Below, piece by piece: positions 54,155 through 64,000 of a DNA stretch of 64,000 nt. Numbering within the stretch: position 1 is the stretch's first letter; each line of letters opens with the position of its first letter. A program made the translations under genes and the position numbers. The notes under the pieces are model-generated. The model searched no databases and was not told where the DNA came from. It saw only the letters and a program-made list of their open reading frames with translations. The stretch covers positions 1 to 64,000 of the forward strand of contig VFIW01000084.1 of the NCBI GenBank assembly GCA_006386115.1, given 5' to 3'. The DNA is from Globisporangium splendens (taxonomy: Eukaryota; Oomycota; Peronosporomycetes; Pythiales; Pythiaceae).

Positions 54155-57100
54155 TCATGCGAGGACTGTTCCGACTGCCTCAACATCATGGCTTCGTCGT
54201 GATTCGTCGTCCTCGTCAGACTCATGGACGCAAGGGTACGGCTGCAGCTCCTGCTCGAAGTGCTGCTGGTCGCCATTATCTTCGCCGTCCAACCTAGAGA
54301 GCATCGTGTCGCTCGCACTCACATGCATGTTTGGCTTAGCCTCCAACTTCCCCTCGCACTCACGGAGCAGGATCTGCGCCACGCGTGCCTTGAACCGCTC
54401 GCAGTATGCATCAGGCGCGACTGCCGAGATGCCACTGCCTGACTTGCCAAGCAGCATCTTGCCGACTTTTTCCATCTGCTTTTCCCAATTCCATTCCTGT
54501 AGAATGTCGATGATGCCGACAAAGTACACTTCTTCCGAAGAAGGCGTCATCATACCCAGTGGTTCGAGGTTCGAGCCGCTCGACGACTTGGACTTGAGCG
54601 CTTCTTCATCGTCGTCGCCTTCGTGGATCACAGTGGTCATGGCGCCGCCCTGTGGGAACGAAGTCTCCTGCAAGCGGCACTTGTGGATCCCGACGAGCAG
54701 CGAGTAGTCCATGATGCCCATGGAGTTCAAAAACTCCGCATCCGAGACCAACTGCGCATACAGCGCTTCCGCGACTGGACGCGGCAAGTGCAATTTGCGT
54801 TGCAAATCCAAATCTTTGAGAATCGTATCGGGACGATGCAAATGGAACGGGTACGTCACAGACGCATCAGCGCGGCCAAGTTCGTACGTCGCATTGCACT
54901 CCGAGCAAGTCACCATGTCGCCAGTCTGAGGTCGTCGCGCGCGGCGATCAATCCACGAACCTTTCACATCGTACTTCTCCGTGATCGTCGCCGTGTGTTT
55001 GACGGAATGCAGCACGTTCGACATCACGACAAAGTAAAAGTTGCGGCCGTACAAGCGGATGCGGTGGCACCCGAAAAAACGAATGATCCGCGACTTTGGG
55101 TGCCGCTGAATGTACTCGGCGTACGCTGGGATCATTTTCACGAGCTTCCGACACTCTTTCTCCTTCATGCTCTTGACGATGAGCGAGTTGTCGCCCGAGA
55201 AAAACATAAACGCACCGCTCGAGCCTGCCGAGATCCGTTCCTTCGCGGTCGTTCGGAACGACGCCAGGTACATTTCGTCCGAGAGCCCAAACGCGAGGCG
55301 GATCGCGCGGAATTCGCCCGGCGCATAGTCAATAAACACCTTCGGCTTCGGGTCTTCAATGTTGTTCGCGGTGCCAGTGGCATCATTGTTGGCAGGTTGA
55401 TGAGCGCCGAATGCCGTCGCCGTGCGGCGGATGCCCGCAAACAGCGGCGACAGCCCCAGAGGCGACGACGAGCGATTGCTTTGCAGCTCAATCTCTTGGT
55501 CAAAGAGCTCAAACGGGACTTGCGACACTGGGTACAACGAGAATCGGCCAGGACCATGCTGGTGAGCAAAACTTCCGCTGAAACTCTGTGAGTACGGCTG
55601 TTGCTGACTCGACGTGCTCAAGATGCTCGTGCGCTGCGCAGAAAAGCTGTTCACTGGAGTCGAGTTCGTCGAATCCGTGGCGGTATTAAGCGAGTCTGCT
55701 GGCACGCGTCGAAATGGTGGCAGCGGGTTCACAAAACGCGGTTGGCAATACGAAAGCGGGGAGCTCATTATGTCGATGTTCTGCACGTGCGAGATGATCG
55801 AGTTGTTCGTGAACGTCGAGTCGCGCTCAGCGCCAACGAGCAGCTGCTGGAAGAAAATGTTCGTGTCGGCTGACTGCACAGATTTCAAGATCGCTTTCGT
55901 GATGCCACACACCGTGTAGTAGATGATCTCGCGCTGCAGTGTCTCGTTGTTCTGCGAGGCCCACGACGAGAGCGACGACGCCGATGCATTATTGTTATCG
56001 CGCGCCGTGCGTCCACCACCGTCACCACCGGTTCCTGCGCGTCGCAGCGAGCTCCGATTGTCCTGAATGAGCGGCTCGCGACCAGATGCAAGCGCACCGC
56101 GACCCTGTGCCGCTGTGCCAGCCTCCAACGACACAAAGCTCGACGAATTCCACGGGAGCACGTTGTTTGACGATGAGTTGAAGTTGCCGTCATTCCCGAA
56201 AATCACACCATCTCGATTGCTGTCATCGTCTTCGCCGTCGCTCGATACACACCCCGATGATCCACCAAAGAGAATGCTGCGGAACGCGCAGCAATGCTTG
56301 TTCACACTCACCCACACGACGCACGTAAAGTAGCCCTTGGCCGTGAGTAGGAAATGGAAAATCGCATTCAGAAAGTGTGCGCCGTCGCGATCCGCTCCGT
56401 CGTCGTCCATCTTGTAAGCCTGGTCCGCAGGTGGGAGTCGCTGCAGCGCGTCATCATTCGACCGGTAGACGAAAAATGCGACTAGGATGATCAACCACGT
56501 CGCGTTCAGCGTGTGCACGTAGATTGTCATGCGCCTCATCATGCGGCGTCTCGCCTTCAGCGCGACCACCGTGCCGCTGTTCGAGCGCCACCATCCGACG
56601 ACGAGAATCGATTGCGCCGCGACGACCAAGAGCACGACGAGCACGAAAAGCGTGCCCCAGTACTCCATATTCAAACTCTGCCATTGCTTGATACGCGCTT
56701 CTTGCTCCTCGTGGCTCGAAAAGGACGGCAGCATCGGGAGCACGAGTCCTACGGCTCGACAGATTTCGACGCTGCTCATGTCGTAGCGGTCCTGGAACGA
56801 CTTGGAAAAGATCACGAGCGGGACTGTCACCGAGATCACGATCGACCCCATCCACACGATTGTGTGATACATCTTCAATTGGCTCTTGTAGTTCGCAAAC
56901 GGGTTCGAGACTGACACGAACAAGTGCAGGATCGCGGCACCAAACCAGCCGACGCTCGCGAGCAGCAGGAACATCTCGAGCGCCGACATCACTGAACACG
57001 TGTGCATGCTCATGGGCTCGCAAAACGAAGAAGACGTGTCGTCGCTGCCCGAACAGTACATCATCACGTGCACCAGCGCCAGCAGTGCCAGTCCAAACTC

Positions 57101-58027
57101 GCAGATCGCGACGTACACGAGCAGTTCATTCGGGTAGCGTCGGTTCTGCGGCTGGAATAAATACGACACCAGGATCACCAGCGCTGAGATAAAACTGAGC
57201 AGCGAGCCGATCACGACGGGCGCGAGCCGCTGCACGCTGTGCGGGAGCACAAACGCCAGCGCAAAACAAAACAGGAACACCGCGAGCGCGCTCGCCCAAA
57301 AGCAGAGCCGTCGCAGCTGGAGCTTGTGATGCCGCCACTCGAAAAAAAGAGTCGCCGCCCACGACTTTTTATCGCGCACGACCGTGATGGAGTCGAGATC
57401 TTCCGATTCCTCCGACTGTACCAACGGAATCTGCCGAGACGAATGGAATTGGAGCGATGGCGGAGCCTCCAAGTGTGTCAGTTGCAGTGAATTCGAGCCG
57501 CGTCGAGACGACTCACCCGTTCCAGCGCGCGAGCGCTCGATGCCGCTGAGCGATGCGAGTGATGACGCTCCCGAGGATGTCCGTCGTGCACCGAGCATCG
57601 CGGAAAGCGCGTGCGGGTGGCCGTGTGCTGGCAGATACGTGCTCGTGTTGCTTCGGTTGCTGGAGAAGATCGCGTCGTCGCCGCCGTCTGTAATACACTG
57701 TTGCTGAGCTAGTTCCTCTTGCTGTCTACTGCTGTTGTTGCTAGCGTTGCCGTGGTGTCTGGTGCTGGGGAAGCTCGGGAAGCCTGTCGAAGTCGCGGGT
57801 TTGGCCGGCGGCGTCCTTACTGCATGGTACGGCGGACGCGGACTCGGTGGCGTCTGGTGCTGGCTCTGGTTGTTCACACTGGACGACGACGTGCTGGCGC
57901 GGCGCAAGCCTCCGCCCGAGAGCCGTCGCGCGCGATGGGTCGACGGCACGCCGCCGCTGCTGCTGCGCGATCTCGTCACAGTCGCTTCGTCATTCTCGCG
58001 GGTCGTCGACGTCATGCGCGCATCCAT
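54155..58027 (-). CDS. GPCR-phosphatidylinositol phosphate kinase (GPCR-PIPK)
   Basis: Intronless, 1,290 aa from the first ATG at 58027 (MDARMTST); the open frame continues upstream without an ATG. A disordered Ser/Asn-rich head (1-230) is followed by a seven-helix region (about 240-590, beginning LCFWASALAVFLFCFALAF, ending YFTCVVWVSVNKHCC). After a long disordered linker comes a PIPK domain (about 895-1220) with SGAFMFFSGDNSLIVKSM, YDVKGSWIDRRA, MGIMDYSLLVGIH and VYFVGIIDILQEWNWEKQ; the last segment is the family's IID motif. Oomycetes carry about a dozen such fusions, also known from Dictyostelium RpkA. The predicted role is to couple an external signal to PIP2 synthesis at the membrane. 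Substrate class (PI4P or PI5P kinase) cannot be set by eye. Confidence 0.92.
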   Translation of the reverse strand: MDARMTSTTRENDEATVTRSRSSSGGVPSTHRARRLSGGGLRRASTSSSSVNNQSQHQTPPSPRPPYHAVRTPPAKPATSTGFPSFPSTRHHGNASNNSSRQQEELAQQQCITDGGDDAIFSSNRSNTSTYLPAHGHPHALSAMLGARRTSSGASSLASLSGIERSRAGTGESSRRGSNSLQLTHLEAPPSLQFHSSRQIPLVQSEESEDLDSITVVRDKKSWAATLFFEWRHHKLQLRRLCFWASALAVFLFCFALAFVLPHSVQRLAPVVIGSLLSFISALVILVSYLFQPQNRRYPNELLVYVAICEFGLALLALVHVMMYCSGSDDTSSSFCEPMSMHTCSVMSALEMFLLLASVGWFGAAILHLFVSVSNPFANYKSQLKMYHTIVWMGSIVISVTVPLVIFSKSFQDRYDMSSVEICRAVGLVLPMLPSFSSHEEQEARIKQWQSLNMEYWGTLFVLVVLLVVAAQSILVVGWWRSNSGTVVALKARRRMMRRMTIYVHTLNATWLIILVAFFVYRSNDDALQRLPPADQAYKMDDDGADRDGAHFLNAIFHFLLTAKGYFTCVVWVSVNKHCCAFRSILFGGSSGCVSSDGEDDDSNRDGVIFGNDGNFNSSSNNVLPWNSSSFVSLEAGTAAQGRGALASGREPLIQDNRSSLRRAGTGGDGGGRTARDNNNASASSLSSWASQNNETLQREIIYYTVCGITKAILKSVQSADTNIFFQQLLVGAERDSTFTNNSIISHVQNIDIMSSPLSYCQPRFVNPLPPFRRVPADSLNTATDSTNSTPVNSFSAQRTSILSTSSQQQPYSQSFSGSFAHQHGPGRFSLYPVSQVPFELFDQEIELQSNRSSSPLGLSPLFAGIRRTATAFGAHQPANNDATGTANNIEDPKPKVFIDYAPGEFRAIRLAFGLSDEMYLASFRTTAKERISAGSSGAFMFFSGDNSLIVKSMKEKECRKLVKMIPAYAEYIQRHPKSRIIRFFGCHRIRLYGRNFYFVVMSNVLHSVKHTATITEKYDVKGSWIDRRARRPQTGDMVTCSECNATYELGRADASVTYPFHLHRPDTILKDLDLQRKLHLPRPVAEALYAQLVSDAEFLNSMGIMDYSLLVGIHKCRLQETSFPQGGAMTTVIHEGDDDEEALKSKSSSGSNLEPLGMMTPSSEEVYFVGIIDILQEWNWEKQMEKVGKMLLGKSGSGISAVAPDAYCERFKARVAQILLRECEGKLEAKPNMHVSASDTMLSRLDGEDNGDQQHFEQELQPYPCVHESDEDDESRRSHDVEAVGTVLA

Positions 58028-59807
58028 CCCTTTCACACACGCTCTGTTTGTTTCAAACTCGCGCGCGGCTCTCAATGCGCGGGTTCGACCAGATCGATGC
58101 ACTGGTGGAAGCAACGGAAACCTGCAGGCGCGTAGCGAAGGCGCTAACTATACGCGCGCGCGCAACAAATAGAAGAAGAAACGATACACAATGAGGAGCT
58201 ACGTGCGCAACGGATGTTACTCACAGCGCGCTCTGTGTGGAAAGAGGTACGTTTTGCTTCGTCCGATTGCGGCTGTAGTTTGACAGAACACGACGCGCGA
58301 GATGGTGGGAAGAGCGCGCACTTTCCACAATACGCAGCCACAATGCAGACACTCGCAGAGAGCGATGCCGTGATGTGTGATGGTGGTGGCGGCGAGCGAG
58401 AGAGCGAGTGAGGGGAAAGGGACGCGCTTTCGGCTCTTTTTCCGCGCGCGCGCATGCTCGGCGGCAGTACCGTGGCATGAATGAGGCTCTATATATAGGG
58501 CAGGCATGATGACCGTTTGGGACTGAGGATAACTATTGGAGAGATATGATTGGCAGAAAGTTTAAATCAGGAAGAGGTTTTAGCCGATAGGAGAGCGGAA
58601 CAATTGGCTTCAGAGCGAAGGGAGAGAGCGTGAAGTGTCCCACTCGAAGCTGAACTCCAGCTCGAGTGGTTGACAAAATAACCTTTTGTATAATGCACTC
58701 TCATAATATCATATTACAGCATTTTCAAAATTTGAAAGAAGAAGATTGTGAACCAAGTGAGTAATAAATGACAAGAGGGGTGTGACTGGAAAATCAAGTT
58801 CTATGCGTTTGTTAAGTAGAGGTAAATCTGCAGGAGCTGATCCGTGCTGCTCGGTGCTATTTCAGCCAGCACCTTCGTCACCCACACACCGTGTGAAACA
58901 CAGCCACTTTTGAGGGATGCGGATATGACAACTTGGCATTGTGTCACCTATGCGCTCGAACAGGAACGCAGCGGCTGGAAGTGAACGATTGCGGCAGGTT
59001 GAGTCGCCCGTGATTTGTCAAAAGGATAGAATGCGTTCTTGCAAGCAGCTGACGTGCTTGTTGACATGAAGAGAGATAGCGCACACCACGTATACACATA
59101 GACGAACACGACTGGTTGTGTGTTGAGTCCAGTTAACAAACGCACAATCCATCCAGCTCGTGACCGTGGAGGCGGCGAGTCAACGTGTCCCATTTTGCGA
59201 ATGTTTTCTGCTGGAGGATGCCGCCCACTCATTCGGAAAAGGATTAAACAAACAGCTGGGGATCGTGATGGAAAATGGAGTCAGGACGGAGGCTCACAGA
59301 CCTGACAAAAGTGTATCCATCTTGTTCTTTTTGCGGGTGGGATAGAGAGTGCGTGTGTGCATAAAGCAGAGGTGTATTATGAAATTTGTATGAAGCGCTG
59401 AGAGAAGTTGGTTCAGACTGCATTTCCTCCATCACATAGATCAAAATAATACACGATTGTTGTTAAATCAGTACCCTGACACATAACAGGAAAAGCATGG
59501 CCCTCAATAACCGAAACCCTCTCCAAATAGACAAGACACCATCATTCTCGGAGCAACTCATGCAATGACAATATTCCCTTTTCTACTTCATACCCTCTCA
59601 GATCCGTCCAAGTGCAACCAACTACGACGGAAAATGCAGTGTGCAACATGGTGCGTCTTTTTTTTCTGCGTGATGGCGTGTCGTAAAAGCGAAGCAGCAC
59701 GCACGAATGGGTCCATTCACTTCCGTGGGTTCAGTTGATAACGAACAACTGAGCTCCTCGCCGTTCGACTTCGTTGATGGATGGATGCATCCATCGGCAT
59801 CTCGATC
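58028..59807. other. Intergenic, nothing recognised
   Basis: Upstream of GPCR-PIPK; an AATGAGG box at 58190-58196 (minus-strand Inr core) is a possible initiator. GCGC-rich runs near 58153-58162 and 58444-58454. No supported gene. Confidence 0.45.
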
Positions 59808-61369
59808 TCACTGATCCTGCAATGCCACGACCTCCATTCCTCCTCCTTCTTCCTGCTGTGGGTCCTCGTGAGTATCCGCAGGATACTTTAGTAGCCCCGT
59901 CGTCCCACTCAGGTTCAGTGCCTCCTCCTCCTCTCGCACTTTTGCATAAAACCGCTCGAGCTCTTGGTCGTCCTCAAACTCCAGCGGCGGCCTAGATACG
60001 TTGAACACCAGCACGCGTACACGAAGGTGAACCCACGTGGAGAGGAGCCATGGGTGCGACCCAGACCGAATTAGATCTCAGGGAGGAAGGACTCAAATGA
60101 GACAAGATCGGAATGACGTGCAGAAAATTGGTGAACTGCTGACCGGGCAAGTGCTTCGCGAACACGCGCTGGCGCGTCTCCAGGTCGCTGCCGTGCATCA
60201 CAAGCGCCTTGACCTTCTCCTTGGTGGTGACTTCGTCGTCGTCGAGCTGCTGGATCTGCGAAAGGCGGCGAAGCACACGCGCGCGATAGAACACGTGGGA
60301 GCCCTCGAGATCGACGAGAGGGCAGCCCGCGAGCGAGATCTTCTCGAGGAACTGCAACGGGATCAAGTGGTTCAGCTCGTTCACGTTGTCGACGTCATTG
60401 CCAGTGAGATCCAGGTGCTGCAAGCGATGGCACGCCTGGTTCATAGACAAAGAGAGAGTTGTGTGAGCTCTCCGCCTTTGCATACAACTGTTCAGAGCCA
60501 AAAGTGTACCCCAATGCTTTCGAGCTCCTTCACGTTGTTATGCGCCAGATCGAGATGCTCGAGCCGAGGCAGCGCCGCGACTTCGTCGACGGAGCTGATC
60601 TGGTTGTTGCTCAGCACGAGTTTCTCCAGCGCATCAAGCTTCTTTTCGCTTGCAGGTTGCTGCAACGAGACGAGTCCTCGTGTCGAGCTGAGCTTGTTGA
60701 ACGAGAGATCCAATACGCGCAGGAGCCGCAATTGCGAGACTCCCTCGATCGTCGTGATGTCGTTGTGTGCCAAGTAGAGCTCTTGGAGAAACGGGTGCGA
60801 CTCGGTGAGATCTCGGATGCGCTCAATGCGATTGCTGCACAGATTCGCGCGGCGAAGCAGCGAACCAATCCATTTGCCGCCATTCACCCACGCGTTCGTG
60901 TACGTGCACTTTGGGGTGTCAAAATCTGGACAGCACGGCACGTACGAAGCAATATCAAGTCTCCGCAAATCGATTCAAGCAAGGTCAACGTCAAAGAAGC
61001 TCACCGAGGACTTGGGTGAGGTGGTTGTTCGATGCATCCACCGACAGCAGTAGCGGCAAGTGCTGCAGCGGCGCAAGCGACTCGATGACGTTCTCATTGC
61101 AGCGCATATGCTACACATTGCACCATCATCTGGTCATTGTTTCATTTGGATTGGCGCCAAGATGGACTCGCTCGTACCTGGATATGTGGGAATTCACCGA
61201 GTGTGTTCAAATCCAGTAGACGAAGGTTTGTGAGTGTAGCCGTCGTGTAGATGTGCGCATGCGTGAATGGGTTCTTGCCCAACACGCTCAAGCGGGGCTG
61301 CACGTGAGCTCTCGCCAGCGACGTGGCAGGAGAAGACACAGCGTCAGTCTCTTCTTCCATGGCGTTCAT
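59808..61369 (-). CDS. LRR protein of LRRC23/LRGUK type, probably axonemal
   Basis: Exons 61369-61178, 61110-61005, 60925-60510, then from 60435; the final exon reads FEDDQELERFYAKVREEEEA and ends at 59808. The first three junctions are phase-consistent. LRRs run throughout: LTNLRLLDLNTLGEFPHIQ, LLLSVDASNNHLTQVL, FLQELYLAHNDITTIEGV, LEKLVLSNNQISSVDEV, LEHLDLAHNNVKELESI, LQHLDLTGNDVDNV. A cap follows with QQLDDDEVTTKEKVKALVMH and ETRQRVFAKHLP. The pattern resembles LRRC23 (radial spoke 3) and the LRR part of LRGUK. The junction between the exon from 60435 and the last exon is unresolved; the acceptor is probably TCTAG at about 59996, but no strong donor fits its phase. Confidence 0.72.
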
Positions 61370-61561
61370 CCTGACGAGTTCCGTCACCAGATCTCAACAA
61401 CAACAAGGCGCTTTTTCGGTGGAGGCTGCTTCACTGAGGCTTTTGGCGGTTTACATATATAGTTTTGGATTTACTCTCTCCACAAGACACAAAGCAGCTA
61501 TAATGTGCTGCTACTCACAAGGCAATCCACAAACACCAGCTCTCTCTGTTTAGTTTAGATA

Positions 61562-62769
61562 TTAAAGCACATCCTTGGGTGTGGCCATGAAGACCGCGAG
61601 CTCGCGAGAGGAGCGGAGGTCACCGTTGCCGTGCATGGGGCTCTTGGCGGCCTCGAGGTCCAGCAACTTCTTCTTCTTGCGCACGGCGAAGATCACGCCA
61701 CCGGCAACGAAGCCGACTACGACGAGCACCGAAGCGACGAAGATCCCGACCGTGGAGCCACCCGAGGACGAAGACTGCGTCGACACCTCCACGCTGCCAT
61801 TGGAACCTGTCGTGGTGGTGGTGCCTGTTGGCGTCGCGCTGTCCGAATTGGTCGCAGTTGACCCAGCCGATGGTTCCACGGTCGCTGCGTTGGTGTCCGT
61901 TGTATCCTTTGTGTTGCTGTTGCTTCCGAGGGAGAATCCTGCACTTCCTGCAGTGTCGAAATCCGAGCTGACAAGGTTACCAGACTTGTCTGACGCCGCC
62001 GAGGAGCTACTCGAGCTTTTCACTACCGTTGGTGAAACATTTGGAGTAGGCGAAAGCGTTGGAGACGGCGTTGGAGCTGGCGTCGGAGCTGGTGTCGGGG
62101 ATGGCGTTGGAGCTGGTGTTGGCGATGGAGTTGGCGATGGAGTTGGCGCTGGGGTCTGACCTCCGGTTCCTCCGGGGCAAAACGTCAGTGCAAAGTTGGT
62201 TCCAGATGGACACGTGTGTGTCTTGAGGTCATCTGCGGGATACTGGTACGCATCCGCACATCCATCTGCCATGCACGTGACCGAGTTGCACGTGTCCGTG
62301 CCGACACTCGTCAGCGGCTCGATCGACATGGCCGTGTTGAAGCCCACCTTCCCTGTCAGAGCCTTGCACGCTGCGAGACTCGCACAATTGGTTGGTCCTG
62401 GCGGAATGATACTGATATCGTACCATGGTTTCCCCGTGCCCGAGTCGACGGAGAACTCGGCCACTGTGTGAATCAGAGCAACACGACGAACGAAAGGTTA
62501 GAAGCACCTAAGCAAATAAGCGGACCATCTGCTGCAGGCATCTACTTACAAGTCGCCGATTCGCCTGCGCCATCGCGGAACATGCCGACATAGCCGGCCG
62601 CCAAGGTACGCGTCGCGGTCTCTCCTGGAGCGAGTGCCGTGGTGGCGCTGTTGTCGTAAAGCGAGACCGTGGTCGTACAGCTGTTCTTGATCGAGACTGT
62701 CACTGACGCCTCTGCGAGTGCGCCAAAGTGCATCGCAATCGTTGCGAGCGAGAATACGGAGCGCACCAT
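61562..62769 (-). CDS. Thaumatin-like membrane protein with Pro/Thr stalk (TLP-TM3)
   Basis: Two exons, 62769-62550 and 62463-61562; 373 aa. Signal peptide (MVRSVFSLATIAMHFGALAE). Small thaumatin-like domain: VTVSIKNSCTTTVSLYDNSA, RTLAAGYVGMFRDG, AEFSVDSGTGKPWYDISI, VTCMADGCADAYQYPADD, FALTFCPGG. A stalk of TPAPTPSP repeats and a Ser/Thr/Asn region follow, one transmembrane helix (VGIFVASVLVVVGFVAGGVIF), RKKKK and a short tail. Same intron position and phase as the TOS1-like fusion and TLP-TM1/2. A probable Inr/FPR lies 77 bp upstream. Confidence 0.88.
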
Positions 62770-62845
62770 CGTGATCTCTTGCCGGAATGAATGGGGATCC
62801 TGTAAGTCTCAGCTAATAAATGAACACTCTCGTTTGGTTTTCGAA

Positions 62846-62861
62846 AGAATGGAAAGTGAAC
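62846..62861 (-). promoter_or_regulatory. Probable Inr/FPR core promoter
   Basis: The minus-strand reading GTTCACTTTCCATTCT matches 13 of 16 consensus positions, 77 bp upstream of the ATG at 62769. Confidence 0.45.
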
Positions 62862-64000
62862 CAGTCGTTGAGAGCTCCAGCACGTCGGTCCGCGCACGAT
62901 GACGGTACTGCTGTCGATTGAATTGGTGGGACCGCTTTGCACGGAGCACGCTTCTACTGATACTTTATGCACAGGAGATCTGTCAGGCATTGGCAGATGC
63001 TGCACGTGACTGAAAACAGAAGGTAACAAGCATCCTCTAAATTGCGAGTCAGCTAACTGTGAAGAGCAGTCGACGCATTGCAACGTGCCGTTTGTGAAGA
63101 GTGAGCGACTCGACTGGACAAAGTCCACTCGCTTGTGTTGAACCGTAGCGTTGCGCATTCGAGTTCTGGTGTGGAGTGCGGGGATGGGGGGAGGGCATGT
63201 CCACTTCTTTTTCTTTCAAGAGAGCGGCGTACTGATTGAACTGCAATGGGAGCGAAAGCGTCGGAACAAAAGAGCACAATGTGTATCTCATGCTAGCATT
63301 GTGGCGCATGCGTGCAATCAGGATCCTTTTCTCCGACCACGTGAGACGTTTTTCGAGGGATCTCTTCCTGTCCACAGATAAATTTCCGTGTGACGTGTGA
63401 AAAATCGTAATTTACATTCTGTGAGAACTGACTAGTGCTCGCTAAAGTTTGGCTTTAGTTGTCGTCTGCTGGTGAAGTGAGCCAATATTCACTTGAATAA
63501 ATAGTCACGGTACGCGTATATCACAAGCCGGTTGCTGTCAACATGGCTACACTTTTTCACAACGTGACGAAGCACAAAGTGGCACATCAGATGGGATTCA
63601 GAACGCCATCAATCGCCTTGATGATGAGCAAGCGTTCTTCCTCCCCAAAGCGCACGCACAGCTCAGTGTTGAGACGGAGATGGTGCCGCTGGGTGAAAGT
63701 GAATGCGAGCAAGCAGTGCTGGGCATGCTGCACTCCGTCACGCACACTTGACGGGACACTATGGATAAAAGCTTTGTCGAGATTATCATGCGTCTATTTT
63801 CAAATGCGTTGCAATGGAGAAAAGATGCACACTCGATGAGCTTTTGGCGATGACGTCCAACGTCGACTGGCTGGCGTTCAGTGCTTGCCGGACACCATAG
63901 CAAAGAATCGATATTGATATGGTTGTTTGATCTGCAGTATTTCTGCATGGTTGGAAGCATCCATTGTGTAGCTAGAGGTTTGCGTGGAACGGCGTCGAGG
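62862..64000. other. Intergenic, one coding-like stretch
   Basis: Mostly without features. From about 63498 to 63749 (+) a frame without an ATG reads INRLDDEQAFFLPKAHAQLS and VPLGESECEQAVLGML before a TGA. After the TGA the frame reads MDKSFVEIIMRLFSNALQW. It could be an exon or a decayed gene; I do not recognise it. Confidence 0.35.

Overview
The window is nuclear DNA of an oomycete (Phytophthora/Pythium-type stramenopile). The evidence is compact genes with short GT-AG introns (mostly 60-120 bp, donors often GTACGT or GTAAGT), close matches to the oomycete Inr/FPR core promoter (consensus GCTCATTYYNCAWTTT) just upstream of several starts, a GPCR fused to a phosphatidylinositol phosphate kinase, the relic of a Crinkler-type effector, a nuclear gene for mitochondrial MinE, and a set of flagellar genes expected of a zoospore former. 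I saw no rRNA, tRNA, CRISPR array, phage or recognisable transposase.

Layout. 1-10 kb: a La-motif RNA-binding protein (-), a CCDC42/CFAP73-family axonemal coiled-coil protein (-, six exons) and a NOL11-like ribosome-biogenesis protein (+). 11-18 kb: a secreted protein joining a small thaumatin-like domain to a TOS1-like glycosyl hydrolase (+), a 59-residue putative secreted peptide (+), and a multi-spanning membrane protein (-) flanked by two decayed copies. 18-30 kb: a BRCA1-like RING/BRCT protein (+), MinE (-, two exons) and a full-length ABCA transporter (-). 30-41 kb: a decayed Crinkler-like gene and an array of six 2-oxoglutarate/Fe(II) dioxygenase genes in mixed orientation, one broken by a TGA and two forming an inverted pair whose coding sequences look identical over about 1,125 bp. 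41-48 kb: a DNAAF6/PIH1D3 dynein-assembly factor (-), an LRR/coiled-coil/EF-hand-like protein with an in-frame TGA (+), and an MKP1-like phosphatase with a gelsolin-like tail (-). 48-64 kb: three type-I membrane proteins with a small thaumatin-like ectodomain (-), a GPCR-PIPK (-) and an LRR axonemal-type protein (-).

Themes. (1) Flagellum: CFAP73-like, DNAAF6, the LRR/EF-hand protein and the LRRC23/LRGUK-like protein. (2) Cell surface and wall: four genes share a small thaumatin-like ectodomain and a conserved first intron; one carries a hydrolase domain, three carry a stalk plus one transmembrane helix and a basic tail. (3) Oxidative metabolism: the dioxygenase array. (4) Signalling and nuclear upkeep: GPCR-PIPK, the phosphatase, BRCA1-like, NOL11-like and the La-related protein.

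Limits. Exon boundaries were read by eye from splice consensus and phase. Most junctions are phase-consistent, but the 5' ends of the La and phosphatase genes, the last junction of the LRR gene near 60 kb and the 3' end of the ABC gene stay uncertain. Family assignments rest on recognised motifs, not on a database search.
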